From Trinickia terrae (GTDB lineage: Bacteria; Pseudomonadota; Gammaproteobacteria; Burkholderiales; Burkholderiaceae): a stretch of 64,000 bases of DNA. The stretch covers positions 186,001-250,000 of the forward strand of contig NZ_SWJE01000010.1 of assembly GCF_005144415.1 (NCBI RefSeq), read 5' to 3'. Made by a program: the position numbers and the translations under genes. Below, in pieces: positions 16,721-26,058 of this stretch (its first letter is position 1; each line of letters opens with the position of its first letter). The notes beneath the pieces are model-generated. The model had not been told where the DNA came from. It did no database searches and saw nothing but the letters and a program-made list of their open reading frames with translations.

Positions 16721-17269
16721 ATGAATCTCGACAACCACGGCTTGCCGCAAGCTTTCCTCACGGCGCTGGGCACACCTTCCCGCAGCGCCGAAATCGACGC
16801 CGCCGACGATCTCTACGGCTGGCTCGTCGGCAGCTGGAAGCTCGAAGTCCTGCACTATCGCGGCGAAGTCCCCGCCGCGCCACTGACGGGCGAAGCCCAC
16901 TTCGGCTGGGTGCTCGAAGGCCGCGCGATCCAGGACGTCTGGATCATGCCCGCGCGCGGCGCGCGCACCGCCCCGCCCGATCCGGCCTGGAACATGTACG
17001 GCACGACGCAGCGCGTCTGGGACGCGGCGCTGCGCGCCTGGCGCATCGCCTGGACCAACCCCGTGAACGGCCATCGCGAGGAACAGACCGGCCGGCGCGA
17101 GGGCCGCGACATCGTGCAGCTCGGCACGCGGGCCAATGGCGCCGCGACGCGCTGGCGCTTCACCGAGATCACACCCGATTCGTTCCACTGGATCGGCGAC
17201 GCGCGCGACGTCGGCGCCCCGACGTGGCGGCTCGAAGGCGAGTTCCTCGCGACGCGCATGAAAACCTGA
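16721..17269 (+). CDS. Lipocalin-like hypothetical protein (DUF1579-like)
   Basis: 182 aa, no signal peptide or membrane segment. The pattern DLYGWLVGSWKLEVLHYRG ... GEAHFGWVLEGRAIQDVW, with many Trp residues, resembles small beta-barrel proteins of the DUF1579/THAP4-like class, but I do not recognise an exact family. The ATG is preceded by GGAGA. It diverges from the AraC gene, so regulation by it is plausible. No enzymatic residues can be named. Confidence 0.7.
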   Translation: MNLDNHGLPQAFLTALGTPSRSAEIDAADDLYGWLVGSWKLEVLHYRGEVPAAPLTGEAHFGWVLEGRAIQDVWIMPARGARTAPPDPAWNMYGTTQRVWDAALRAWRIAWTNPVNGHREEQTGRREGRDIVQLGTRANGAATRWRFTEITPDSFHWIGDARDVGAPTWRLEGEFLATRMKT

Positions 17270-17281
17270 ACGCGACGTGCC

Positions 17282-18670
17282 TCAATGCTGCCGCAGCTCC
17301 GCCCCTTCGTCATGCGAGAGCCGCACGAAGAACAGCAGCGAACAGAGCGTCAGCGCACCGACCACGACGAACGCAGGCGAGAAGTCGGCCGCCACCAGAT
17401 GCGCCGCGCTGCCGCCGTGCAGATGCGCGGTCAACGCGACCAGCGACGCGCCGAACGCGACGCCCAGGCTCACCGAGAGCTGCTGCATCATGCTCGAGAG
17501 CGCGGTGGCGCGGCTCATCTTCGGCTTGGGCATGTCGGAGTAGCCGAGCGTGTTGAGCGTCACCATCGCGAGCGAATTGAACAGACCGCCGAACAGCAGC
17601 ACGGCGAAGATCAGCAGATGCGGCGTGGTCGGCCGGAAGAGGCCATAGCTCGCGTAGAACAGGCTCGTCACCAGGGTCGCGCCGAGCAGCAGCGTGCGAA
17701 AGCCGATGCGGCGGATCGCCGTGGTCATCACGGTGCGCACGCTGAGCGAGCCGACCGCCGTCGCCACGGAAAGCGAACCCGATTGCAGCGGCGACAACCC
17801 GAAGCCGAGCTGCAGCATCAGCGGCATCAGGAACGGCGAAGCGCCGATCGCGATGCGCAGCGGCATGCCGCCTAGCACCGCGGTCCGGTACGCCTTGTAG
17901 CGCAGGATGGCGAGGTCGATGACCGTGCCGTCGCGGGCGCGGCTGTAGAGCCAATAGGAAGCGAGCGAAAGCGCGCCCGTGCCGATGAAAGCCGCTGTCG
18001 CCGCGTGCGGCACGAGCCCCCGGCCGACCGTGTCGAGCCCGCCGACCATGCCGACGAGGCCGGTCGACATGAGCAGGAAGCCGGCCAGATCGAAGCGCTC
18101 GATCACAGGCTCGAACTCGCCGTCGATGAAGATCGACGCGAGCGTCACGCCGAGCACGCCGAACGGCACGTTCAGGAGGAAGATCCAGCGCCACGACGCG
18201 ATCGTCACGATCAATCCGCCGAACAGCGGCCCGGCGAGCCGCCCGAACGCGCCCGGCACGGTGAACCAGACCATCGCCGCGACCATCCGCGCGCTCGGCA
18301 CGCTGCGCAACAGGATCAAGCGCCCGACCGGCACCATCATCGCGCCGCCCATGCCTTGCAGCACCCGGAACAGCACGAGCTCCGGCAGCGACTGCGCAAG
18401 CCCGCAGAGCGCCGAGCCCAGCGAGAAGCAAACGATCGCGCCGCAGAACACGCGGCGCGGGCCGAAGCGGTCAGCGAGCCAGCCGCTCGCGGGCAGGAAC
18501 ACGGCGAGGCTCAGCAGATAGGAGGTGATGGCGAGGTTCAGGTGCAGCGCTTCCACGTCGAGCGAACGCGCGATGGACGGCAGCGCCGTCGCCATGATCG
18601 ACGTGTCGAGGTTTTGCAGGAACAGCGGGCACGCAACGATGAGCGGAATCAGTCGGGAGCGATCGGTCAT
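17282..18670 (-). CDS. MFS efflux transporter, DHA2 (EmrB/QacA) type
   Basis: 462 aa membrane protein with about 14 hydrophobic segments. It has the N-terminal QNLDTSIMATALPSIA motif (motif D-like, usual form LDxTIVNVALP), motif A (GWLADRFGPRRVF) between segments 2 and 3, and motif C-like GPLFGGLI. Such proton-driven pumps export drugs or dyes. The ATG has GGGAG upstream. No HlyD-type adaptor gene is adjacent. It converges with the 182-aa gene, with 12 bp between stops. Confidence 0.9.
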   Translation of the reverse strand: MTDRSRLIPLIVACPLFLQNLDTSIMATALPSIARSLDVEALHLNLAITSYLLSLAVFLPASGWLADRFGPRRVFCGAIVCFSLGSALCGLAQSLPELVLFRVLQGMGGAMMVPVGRLILLRSVPSARMVAAMVWFTVPGAFGRLAGPLFGGLIVTIASWRWIFLLNVPFGVLGVTLASIFIDGEFEPVIERFDLAGFLLMSTGLVGMVGGLDTVGRGLVPHAATAAFIGTGALSLASYWLYSRARDGTVIDLAILRYKAYRTAVLGGMPLRIAIGASPFLMPLMLQLGFGLSPLQSGSLSVATAVGSLSVRTVMTTAIRRIGFRTLLLGATLVTSLFYASYGLFRPTTPHLLIFAVLLFGGLFNSLAMVTLNTLGYSDMPKPKMSRATALSSMMQQLSVSLGVAFGASLVALTAHLHGGSAAHLVAADFSPAFVVVGALTLCSLLFFVRLSHDEGAELRQH

Positions 18671-18787
18671 GCGCTCCCTTTTACCTCAAAACATCAGATG
18701 CGGTGCGCCGGGCGCGCGTTGTGCTTACGGTGGACTTTCATGCGGGTCGCGCATCCCGTGCGCTGCCGGTCGATCACGCGTCGCGCG

Positions 18788-19501
18788 CTACTCCGGCCCC
18801 CCCTCCGGCCCGCGCTCGGCCGCATCGAGCCGCGCGAGGAGCGCATGCAGCTTCTCGACGTGGCGCCTGAGCAGGTCGTGATGCTTCTCGATCTGCTCGA
18901 TGCGCCCGGCGAGATCGGCTGCGACGCGCGGGTCCAGCTCGCTTGCGGCGTCCATCACGTCCTCGATTTTTGCGCGCAGCACGGCCAGCTCCGCGGGCGG
19001 ATGACCGAGATGCCACTCGAGCCGCCGTACTTCCTGGATGGCGAGATCGCGGACCTTGCGGAAATGCGCGCGGCGCCGGTTCTGCTCGGCCTCGTCGCTG
19101 GCGGCCGCCTCGGCCGCGCGCCGGGCGGCTTCGCTGCGCCCGATGATGTCGCCGCTCGACTTGAGCACGGCCCGCTTGCGCACGGGGTGCACGGTGCCGC
19201 GGAACTTGGCGAACGGGGTTTCGGTATCGATCGCAGCGCGCGTGCTCCCGGGGATCTCGTCCGCTTCGTGCACCGTGTCCATCCAGTGCGCGGGCAGGCC
19301 GGTCACTGTTTCGACGCCGCGCACGAACTCCTCGCTGAATTCGCGCTGGCCGGCGAGGATCAGTTTCAGCAAGCTGGCTGAAAGGGACATCATCCGCGCG
19401 AGGCGCGTGTCCGCGCCGATTGCTTCGGTCAGAACGACGAGGTTCTCGCGCCAGATGGGCAGCATGGCGTCGTAGGAGTCTTCCATTGCCGAATCGTCCA
19501 T
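18788..19501 (-). CDS. Hypothetical protein with helical, coiled-coil-like C-terminus
   Basis: 237 aa from an ATG at 19501 (GGAGG 10 bases upstream). Not recognised. The N-terminal ~90 residues contain a possible helix-turn-helix of the Cro type (LARMMSLSASLLKLILAGQREFSEEFVRGVETVTGLPAHWMD). The remainder is charged and helical (RRAAEAAASDEAEQNRRRAHF...), ending in regularly spaced leucines (KLHALLARLDAAERG). It could be a DNA-binding protein that oligomerises through a coiled coil; this is inference. It stands alone between the MFS pump and the toxin-like gene. Confidence 0.65.
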   Translation of the reverse strand: MDDSAMEDSYDAMLPIWRENLVVLTEAIGADTRLARMMSLSASLLKLILAGQREFSEEFVRGVETVTGLPAHWMDTVHEADEIPGSTRAAIDTETPFAKFRGTVHPVRKRAVLKSSGDIIGRSEAARRAAEAAASDEAEQNRRRAHFRKVRDLAIQEVRRLEWHLGHPPAELAVLRAKIEDVMDAASELDPRVAADLAGRIEQIEKHHDLLRRHVEKLHALLARLDAAERGPEGGPE

Positions 19502-19817
19502 CGCTTCGTTGCCTCCGAGGTGGGGTCGACGCGGCACGCGCTAAGGCGTGGCGCGCGTATTCGGAAATGCTTTGGTGGAAAGCGTAGCCGCTGCGCTGTG
19601 GAGCGGGCAAGGCGGGAAATTGAAAGTATCCGTTACCGGGAACGGTTTTTGGCCTTTGGCGAGCAAGTTGCGCGCCCGATCGGCGCAAGCACTATGTAAA
19701 TAACTCCGTCGCGATATCGCATCCTGCCGTATCGTCAGACGAACGAGAGCTACAATCGCACGCGCCGGATCGCTTTGCCGTTCGACCCGGCCATAGCTTG
19801 TAGTGAGCGCACAAAAA
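19502..19817. other. 316-bp intergenic stretch, AT-richer than its surroundings
   Basis: No credible coding frame. It must hold the promoters of the leftward 237-aa gene and of the rightward DUF4157 gene. TACAAT at 19751-19756 could be a -10 for the latter, but no good -35 is seen. The drop in GC content fits an acquired toxin gene upstream region. Confidence 0.35.
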
Positions 19818-21863
19818 ATGGAACGCCAAATGCCGCAAGCCACCCACGTTCAAGCTGCAGAGCGACTCAACGATGCCGTCCGCCCCACGACGACGGCGAG
19901 CAAGCAGGCGGAGACCTTGGTCGGCAACCGCGAAGCCGCGGCATCGCACCGCCAACTCGCCGCCCTCATCGAACAAAGCCCACGCATGGTGGCGCAGCGC
20001 GCGCAAGTGGCAATGATTCGCGGGGAAGCTGTGCAACGGCAGGAGCGGGAGGAACAGGCGTCGTCGCTGCAAGGCGCGTCAGGAGAAGCCGTCTCCGATA
20101 CCCCTTTGCAAGCGAAGGCCGAGCATGCCCCCAATCGAACCGGCATGCCGGACTCGTTGAAAGCGGGTATCGAGCATCTGTCCGGCCTGTCGATGGATCA
20201 CGTCAAGGTGCATTACAACTCACGGCAGCCTGCGCAACTCAACGCGGCTGCGTATGCGATGGGCAGCGATATCCACGTCGCCCCGGGTGAGGAGCGTCAT
20301 CTTCCGCACGAAGCCTGGCATGTGGTGCAACAGGCGCGAGGGCTCGTGAAGCCGACGATGCAGGCGAGAGGCGTGCGGATCAACGACAACGAATCGCTGG
20401 AACGGGAAGCCGATGTCATGGGCGCGCGGGCGCTCCAGTTGAAGTCCGCTCCAGCGACTGCGCAGACTGACGCAGTCGGAACCGGAACGACTTCGCCCAC
20501 CGCCAACGTGGTGCAGGCCAAGCAGTTTTATGAGGACAACCAGCATTCGGGACAGGACGCCGGCTTCTACAACCATCAGTTAGCCGCACTGAATGCGGCG
20601 ATGAAGGCCGCCGTTACCGCCTTGCCGGACAATGCGAATACCGCGGCAGCCCAGACAGCCATGCAAGCGGTCTTCGGCGGCCACCCCGCTGTCCCGGCAG
20701 GCCATGTGCTCAACTTCACGGGCAGTGCAGTATTTCTGGACACGGCCGCGGGTGCCCACGTGGATCGCCTCGGGACGCTGGCGGACGATCAGAATCAGCA
20801 AATGTACCTCCCGGTGCCGGCGGCCGCCGGTGATGTGAATACACTCTGGGTGAATAAAAGCACGGGAGCTGAGTATGTGAGGGATGCCAACGGTCTCTTC
20901 ACGCCGCGTTTCCAGTCAAGGAGCATCACGGTGGCCGACCGCCAGCGCGTGAATGGGCGAAACTCGATTCAGGGCGCGAACCCGGGAAGCCACGCGACGC
21001 CGCTGCAGCACGTTGGCGGCGCACCTTCACCCTATATCTCGATGACCGCCGGACTGGCCGATGTGACCAATGCCCAGGGTGCATTGTTCAATGCGAACAG
21101 CAACGGAAGAGTCCATGCGGACATGCTGCAAGTCCCAGCCGCCGATATCGTGGACTTGCATGCAACGGCGGGCGCCACGCTAGAACTGGGGAACCGCATG
21201 GCCGTCAATATCCGCAACAACTTTCCGGCTATATGGGATGCCGCACACACGGAAGTCGCTGCGATCCATGCCGCGCAGCCTGGTCAAGCCGCCGCCGCAC
21301 ATGCTGCGGCTGGTGCGCATCGGCCGGCCACGATGAATGCCGGCCAAACCCAGCAATGGCAACAAATTCTCGATGCGGTACGGACCAAGGAAGTGCTCGT
21401 GCATGGCAATGTCCCCTTCGATGCGATAACGAGCTTCGGCAATGCGAACGGCCATGCATTGTCCGCGGCAACCAATACCGCGATCGCGGCCAACCTTGTC
21501 AGGTCGCAGGGAAGAAGCGCGGCAGCGGCTGCAACGTTAGGCACGCATCAACAGGCCGCGGCGATCGGACCGCAATTGAAGCACGCGTTGCTTGCGCGTA
21601 AAGCTCATGCGACACGGAGCTTCAAGGTTGCCGCGCGGGCCGCAGTCGCAGCGCTTCCCGCGGGGAACAGGGCTGCGCGCTATAACCAGTTCCATAATTC
21701 CATGAGCAATGCCATTGCCGACCTCGACGCTCTGGCCCATCTGTTCCAACAGAGGATAAGCGGCGGCGTCTACGGCGCCGACGCCGCAGGTATCGCAGCA
21801 GGCGTGGCTGCATTCATTGCGCAAGCGAATGCCGACATTACGGCAACCGTGAACGGGACTTGA
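19818..21863 (+). CDS. DUF4157 domain protein fused to a probable ADP-ribosyltransferase (candidate secreted toxin)
   Basis: 681 aa from ATG 19818 (a GTG at 19803 is an alternative start). Residues ~1-105 are low-complexity and helical. Residues ~107-205 are a DUF4157 metallopeptidase-like domain: HEAWH (164-168) is HExxH, and LEREAD (from 194) supplies a downstream glutamate. The C-terminal half carries what looks like an ADP-ribosyltransferase core: R355 in EYVRD, a S-x-T strand in SPYISMT (404-410), and KEVLVHGNVP (524-533) resembling the ARTT E-V-x-x-x-G-x-I-P segment of cholera-toxin-type enzymes, with T523-K524-E525 where E/Q-x-E is usual. Alanine-rich helices end the protein. There is no signal peptide. 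DUF4157 domains are common in effectors of extracellular contractile injection systems, but no such system lies in this window. ART assignment is by eye. Confidence 0.75.
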   Translation: MERQMPQATHVQAAERLNDAVRPTTTASKQAETLVGNREAAASHRQLAALIEQSPRMVAQRAQVAMIRGEAVQRQEREEQASSLQGASGEAVSDTPLQAKAEHAPNRTGMPDSLKAGIEHLSGLSMDHVKVHYNSRQPAQLNAAAYAMGSDIHVAPGEERHLPHEAWHVVQQARGLVKPTMQARGVRINDNESLEREADVMGARALQLKSAPATAQTDAVGTGTTSPTANVVQAKQFYEDNQHSGQDAGFYNHQLAALNAAMKAAVTALPDNANTAAAQTAMQAVFGGHPAVPAGHVLNFTGSAVFLDTAAGAHVDRLGTLADDQNQQMYLPVPAAAGDVNTLWVNKSTGAEYVRDANGLFTPRFQSRSITVADRQRVNGRNSIQGANPGSHATPLQHVGGAPSPYISMTAGLADVTNAQGALFNANSNGRVHADMLQVPAADIVDLHATAGATLELGNRMAVNIRNNFPAIWDAAHTEVAAIHAAQPGQAAAAHAAAGAHRPATMNAGQTQQWQQILDAVRTKEVLVHGNVPFDAITSFGNANGHALSAATNTAIAANLVRSQGRSAAAAATLGTHQQAAAIGPQLKHALLARKAHATRSFKVAARAAVAALPAGNRAARYNQFHNSMSNAIADLDALAHLFQQRISGGVYGADAAGIAAGVAAFIAQANADITATVNGT

Positions 21864-21965
21864 GAACGTAGCTGCCGCGCCGCGAGCAAGGCGCGGCCGG
21901 CGTGATGCAGGGCGAGCAAGTTACGCTCCCTGGCGAGGCACCGAGGGTGTGAATCGGCCGCGGCT

Positions 21966-22562
21966 TCATGGAACGAGCGAATCGGCGCCATCGCGCTGCG
22001 GCTCATCGCTACGCTGAGCGGGCCAACGATACAGCGCGACGGCGCCGCGCAACCCTGGTCCCTTGCGCGCCGCGACGACTTGCCTGCCTCGAAACCAAAA
22101 AGCGAGCGACACCACGGGCGTGCCGGGCCTGAGCGTCGTGTCGAGAAAGCTGGCGAGCTTCGGCATCGGCTTGATCATCAGATAGCAGGCGATGGCGTCC
22201 GCGTCGCGGATATCGCAATCGAAAAAGCTGCCTCTTTGCAGACGCACGTTGGGCAGATTCCGGGTTCGCAGGCGGGCGATCCAATACGGAAAGGGAGAGA
22301 TCTCAATGCCGCGAATCTGCGCCTCGGGAAACGCGCGAGCCAGGGCACTCACCAGCATTCCCCAACCGCAACCGAGGTCGTACAGGATTGCGTGCTCAGG
22401 CAGCCCTGCCTGTTTCAGCAACGCAATCACGTCGCTCGCTTCCGCCGAACTCGACGACATCGGCACGACCCCCGTGATGAAGTAGAACGCCAGCACAGAA
22501 ATGGCGACGATTGCGGTAATCGCCAATACGAGCGTCGCGAAGATGTTAAGCATTGAATGCAT
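21966..22562 (-). CDS. Membrane-anchored class I SAM-dependent methyltransferase-like protein
   Basis: 198 aa. A single N-terminal hydrophobic segment (residues ~6-33) is followed by a Rossmann fold with motif I LYDLGCGWGML and acidic residue E in RGIEISPFP. Motifs resemble small methyltransferases, but the protein is short and lacks a recognisable substrate domain. It lies 47 bp downstream of the sensor kinase gene in the same direction and may be co-transcribed. A start at 22553 is also possible. Confidence 0.75.
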   Translation of the reverse strand: MHSMLNIFATLVLAITAIVAISVLAFYFITGVVPMSSSSAEASDVIALLKQAGLPEHAILYDLGCGWGMLVSALARAFPEAQIRGIEISPFPYWIARLRTRNLPNVRLQRGSFFDCDIRDADAIACYLMIKPMPKLASFLDTTLRPGTPVVSLAFWFRGRQVVAARKGPGLRGAVALYRWPAQRSDEPQRDGADSLVP

Positions 22563-22609
22563 TTACGCTCGCCTCATTCGATAGCCAATATGCGTCCATG
22601 TCGTGAGCT

Positions 22610-23692
22610 TTATCTCGACGCAGGCCTCGCTGTCGCCGCCGAACCCGGCAAGCGTGCGATCACGACGAGCCCGCCCCCCTCTCGCGGCACAGCGCGAATA
22701 TCGCCGCCATGCAGCTCCAACGCGCGCCGTGCGATGGCCAGCCCCAACCCAGTACCAGGCACCGCGCGCATCACGCCATCGCGCTCGTGAGACTCAAAAC
22801 GGCGAAACGGCTCGAAGATCTCTTCGCACGACTCCGCCGGCACGCCCGGCCCCCTGTCGCTCACGCTGACTTCGAGCCACCCTGCTCCGTCGTCCGGCGT
22901 CGGCAATGTGCGCGCACGAACCTCCACGGTGGTGTCGGGAGCGGTGTACTTCACCGCATTGCGCACGACGTTTTCGAAAGCGCGATAAAGCGGCTCCCCG
23001 GCGACTTCCGCCACAAAGCTATCCAGCGCGTCCAAGGTCACGACACAACCGCGCGCCTGCGCCTCGAACGCAGCATCCTGCACGATATCGGCCAGCAGCT
23101 CAACGACATCCACCCGCTCCCGCGCCGGGTTCATCGCGCCCGCCTCCAGCTTGTGCAGCGTCAGCAGCTCTTCGATGAACTGATCCAGCCGCTCCGTTTC
23201 CCGCGAGATGCGCTCGGCCATCGCCGCCGCCGACTGGGGATCCTGCTGCATGAGCCCGATCGCCGCCTGGATGCGCGCCAACGGCGAGCGCAGCTCGTGC
23301 GACACGTCATGAAAGAGCTGGCGCTGCTGCATCGCCGCCTGCTGGAGACGCGCCGCCATTTCATCGAACTCTTGCGCCAGATACGCGAATTCGTCGCGGC
23401 GTGAACCGAGCGCGGGCAGGACGCGCACGTCGAAGCGCGCCAGCGCCGCGTCGCGCAGCGCCTGGCTGAGATGCCGTACGGGCTTGGAGATATGCCACGC
23501 GATCCCGAACGCGATGGGCACGCTCACGGTGGCGCCCGCCAGCAGCGGAATAAGAAAAATCCAACGCGGAGTATCGGGTGGCTGAACCCCGCTGACATGC
23601 ATGTAGAAGCCCGCGCATAGGAATGCAGCCACCATGGCGAGCCAGCCCATGAAGAAAATTCGCCAGAACATCCGCCCAAGCCGGAATTGCAT
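22610..23692 (-). CDS. HAMP-domain sensor histidine kinase
   Basis: 360 aa. Two membrane segments (about 12-32 and 44-66) flank a periplasmic loop of only ~12 residues, so sensing is probably within the membrane or by a partner. A HAMP domain (about 67-118) follows. The dimerisation domain has phospho-acceptor H132 in FHDVSHELRSPL. The ATP-binding domain has N-box ENVVRNAVKY, G1 SDRGPGVP, F-box and G2 GTGLGLAI. It is the cognate kinase of the response regulator 14 bp upstream. The pair diverges from the RND-Pqi operon and is its likely regulator. Confidence 0.92.
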   Translation of the reverse strand: MQFRLGRMFWRIFFMGWLAMVAAFLCAGFYMHVSGVQPPDTPRWIFLIPLLAGATVSVPIAFGIAWHISKPVRHLSQALRDAALARFDVRVLPALGSRRDEFAYLAQEFDEMAARLQQAAMQQRQLFHDVSHELRSPLARIQAAIGLMQQDPQSAAAMAERISRETERLDQFIEELLTLHKLEAGAMNPARERVDVVELLADIVQDAAFEAQARGCVVTLDALDSFVAEVAGEPLYRAFENVVRNAVKYTAPDTTVEVRARTLPTPDDGAGWLEVSVSDRGPGVPAESCEEIFEPFRRFESHERDGVMRAVPGTGLGLAIARRALELHGGDIRAVPREGGGLVVIARLPGSAATARPASR

Positions 23693-23706
23693 GGTTCAGT
23701 CCGTCT

Positions 23707-24417
23707 TCAATCTGTGAGGAGCTGATAGCCCATGCCGCGCACGCTGACGATCCACGGCTGCCCGTCGGGACGTTGGCCGAGCTTCTGCCGGATGCTGCTG
23801 ATGTGCACGTCGATGCGACGGTCGAAGCGCGCGAGCGGCCGGCCGAAAGCCTGCTGCGAGATCTCCTCCTTGCTGACGAGCCGGCCGGCGTGCCGCGCCA
23901 GGATTTCGACGAGGCTGAACTCCGTGCCGGTCAATTCGAGCGGCGTGCCCTGCCAGGTGGCTCGGCGGCTGGAAGTCCACAGCACGAGCTGTCCCGCGTG
24001 GACCGGACCGCCGGCGCCCGCTGCTCCCGTGCCGGGCGCGCGCCGCAGGATGGCCCGCAGCCGCGCGACGAGCTCGCCGGGCGTGCAAGGCTTCGGGACA
24101 TAGTCGTCGGCGCCGAGGTTGAGGCCGGAGATGCGGTCGATGTCGTCGCCGCGCGCCGTCAGCATCAGCACGGGCACGTGGCTCGCCGCGCGGATGCGGC
24201 GCAGCGCCTCGATGCCCGAGAGGCGCGGCATCATCACGTCGAGCACCACGATCGCGAAGCGCCCGGACAGCGCGCGGGTCACGCCCGCCTCGCCGTCGTG
24301 CGCGACCTCGGCGGCAAAGCCTTCGTGAGCGAGGTATTGCACGAGCATGCCGGTCAGTTCGGCGTCGTCGTCGACCAGCAGCACCGGCGTCATCGAGGAT
24401 CGATCGAGATTCATCAT
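23707..24417 (-). CDS. OmpR-family response regulator (CpxR/RstA-like)
   Basis: 236 aa. The receiver has the acidic pocket LLVDDDAE, phospho-acceptor D in LDVMMPRLSG, and a conserved K within PKPC. The C-terminal winged helix (LELTGTEFSLVEILARHAG ... VDVHISSIRQKLG ... VSVRGMGYQL) is intact. Two adjacent ATGs (24417, 24414) are possible starts; an internal ATG at 24393 begins the receiver itself. The gene diverges from the efflux operon across 141 bp, so that operon is the obvious target. Confidence 0.92.
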   Translation of the reverse strand: MMNLDRSSMTPVLLVDDDAELTGMLVQYLAHEGFAAEVAHDGEAGVTRALSGRFAIVVLDVMMPRLSGIEALRRIRAASHVPVLMLTARGDDIDRISGLNLGADDYVPKPCTPGELVARLRAILRRAPGTGAAGAGGPVHAGQLVLWTSSRRATWQGTPLELTGTEFSLVEILARHAGRLVSKEEISQQAFGRPLARFDRRIDVHISSIRQKLGQRPDGQPWIVSVRGMGYQLLTD

Positions 24418-24558
24418 GAAAGCAGTATGGCGCAGCCGGTATCGCCCGAGAAAGCCTTTCGCGCCGAATTTTACGCAACTTAACCTGACCATACCGCGCT
24501 GAATCAAGCGCTCCGGACAATAGCGCTCATCGGCCCGACAGGGGCCAGGGAGCGTGCA

Positions 24559-26058
24559 TTGAACCGAATGGAGCAGCAGCAGGAGCAACATCACCGGCGC
24601 CGCCGCGCATGGCTTGCCGCGATCGCGAGCAGCTGCCTTGCGCTATGCGCCTGCGCATTGCAGCCGCCTTATCAGGCGCCGAAGGTGGTCGAGGCCACCG
24701 GCTGGCAAGCCGAGCTGCCGCACGGCGGCAGCGTGGAAAACCTCGTCGACTGGTGGCGCCGCTTCGACGACCCGGCCGTCGCGGAGCTGATCCGCACGGC
24801 CGAGGCCGACAGCCCGTCGCTCGCGAAGGCCGTCGCCCGCATCGACGACGCGCGCGCCACGCTGACCTCCGACAGCTCCGGGGCCTGGCCGTCGTTGACC
24901 GGCAGCGGGTCGGTCACGCGGGCGAAGTCCTCCGTGTCTTTCGGCAACGAAGTCTTCACGAGCGAGACGACCACGCGCAGCGGCGAGCTCGACGCCTCCT
25001 GGGAGCTCGACCTGTTCGGCAAGGTGCGCTCGGCCCGCCAATCGTCGCAGGCGCAGCTGCAAGCGCGCATCGACGACTGGCACGACGCGCGCGTTTCGCT
25101 CGCCGCCGAGGTCGCCGACGATTACGTGCAGTACCGCGCATGCCGTCAGCTCGTCAGCGCCGATGAGGAATCGGCGGCGTCGTACGCGCACACGGAAAAG
25201 GCCACGCTCGCGGCGGTCGACGCCGGCATGACGCCCGCCTCCGACGGCTACCTCGCGCAAGCCAACACGGCCAGCGCCAACGCGTCGGCCACGCAGCAGC
25301 GCGTGACCTGCGAAGAATTGATCAAGTCGCTGGTGGAGCTCACAGGCGCGAGCGAAGCGGCGCTGCGCGCCATCGTCGATCGGCCGCAAGCGCCCGCCCT
25401 GCCCCAGCCCGAGGGATTTCGCGTGCAGTCCGCTCCTGCCGATCTCGTGCGCCAGCGGCCCGATCTGGCGTCGTCCGAGCGCGCGCTGGCCGCGGCCTAT
25501 GCCTCCATCGGAAAGGCCCGCGCCGACCGTTTCCCGAGCCTGTCGCTGTCCGGCTCGATCGGCCTCTCGGCCAGCAACCTGACCACGCCGATGTCGACGT
25601 GGTCGTTCGGGCCGAGCCTGTCGGTCCCGCTGTTCGACGCGGGCAAGCGCAAGGCCGCCGTGGATTCCGCGCAGGCGAGCTATGACGAGCAGTTGGCCTC
25701 CTATCGCAGCTCGGTGCGCACCGCGGTCAAGGAGGTCGAGGTAGCGCTCGCCGATCTCGACGGCGCCGCGCGCCGCAGCGACGATGCACGCCGTGCCGTC
25801 GAGCAATACCGCCGTTACGACAGCGCGATGGAAACCAACTGGCGCACGGGCTTCGACACGCTGCTGACGCGGGAGCAGGCGCGCCGCTCGCTGACGAGCG
25901 CCGAGATCACCGACATCGAGCTGCAGCGCGACCGCGTGCGCAACTGGATCTCCCTCTACAAGGCCCTGGGCGGCGGCTGGCAAGGCAACGATGCCGTGCT
26001 GCCGGTTGCCGGCACCACGGCCACTACACCCGCCACCACGCAAGGAACCATACAGTGA
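24559..26058 (+). CDS. Outer-membrane efflux lipoprotein (NodT/OprM family)
   Basis: 499 aa. The N-terminus has a signal ending in a lipobox (CLALCAC), then LQPPYQAP, as in NodT-family channel proteins. Two OEP repeats form the body (for example WWRRFDDPAVAELIRTAEADSPSLAKA at the start and FPSLSLSGSIGLSASN in the second half). The start is a TTG at 24559 with AGGGAG six bases upstream; the ATG at 24568 would have a poor site. It provides the outer-membrane duct of the tripartite pump whose adaptor and RND genes follow with four-base overlaps. Confidence 0.9.
   Translation: MNRMEQQQEQHHRRRRAWLAAIASSCLALCACALQPPYQAPKVVEATGWQAELPHGGSVENLVDWWRRFDDPAVAELIRTAEADSPSLAKAVARIDDARATLTSDSSGAWPSLTGSGSVTRAKSSVSFGNEVFTSETTTRSGELDASWELDLFGKVRSARQSSQAQLQARIDDWHDARVSLAAEVADDYVQYRACRQLVSADEESAASYAHTEKATLAAVDAGMTPASDGYLAQANTASANASATQQRVTCEELIKSLVELTGASEAALRAIVDRPQAPALPQPEGFRVQSAPADLVRQRPDLASSERALAAAYASIGKARADRFPSLSLSGSIGLSASNLTTPMSTWSFGPSLSVPLFDAGKRKAAVDSAQASYDEQLASYRSSVRTAVKEVEVALADLDGAARRSDDARRAVEQYRRYDSAMETNWRTGFDTLLTREQARRSLTSAEITDIELQRDRVRNWISLYKALGGGWQGNDAVLPVAGTTATTPATTQGTIQ

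Noticed and set aside
18005-19381. 458-residue plus-strand frame opposite the MFS gene and the 237-aa gene
   Set aside because: It spans the antisense of two real genes and reads as R/H/D-rich shadow sequence.
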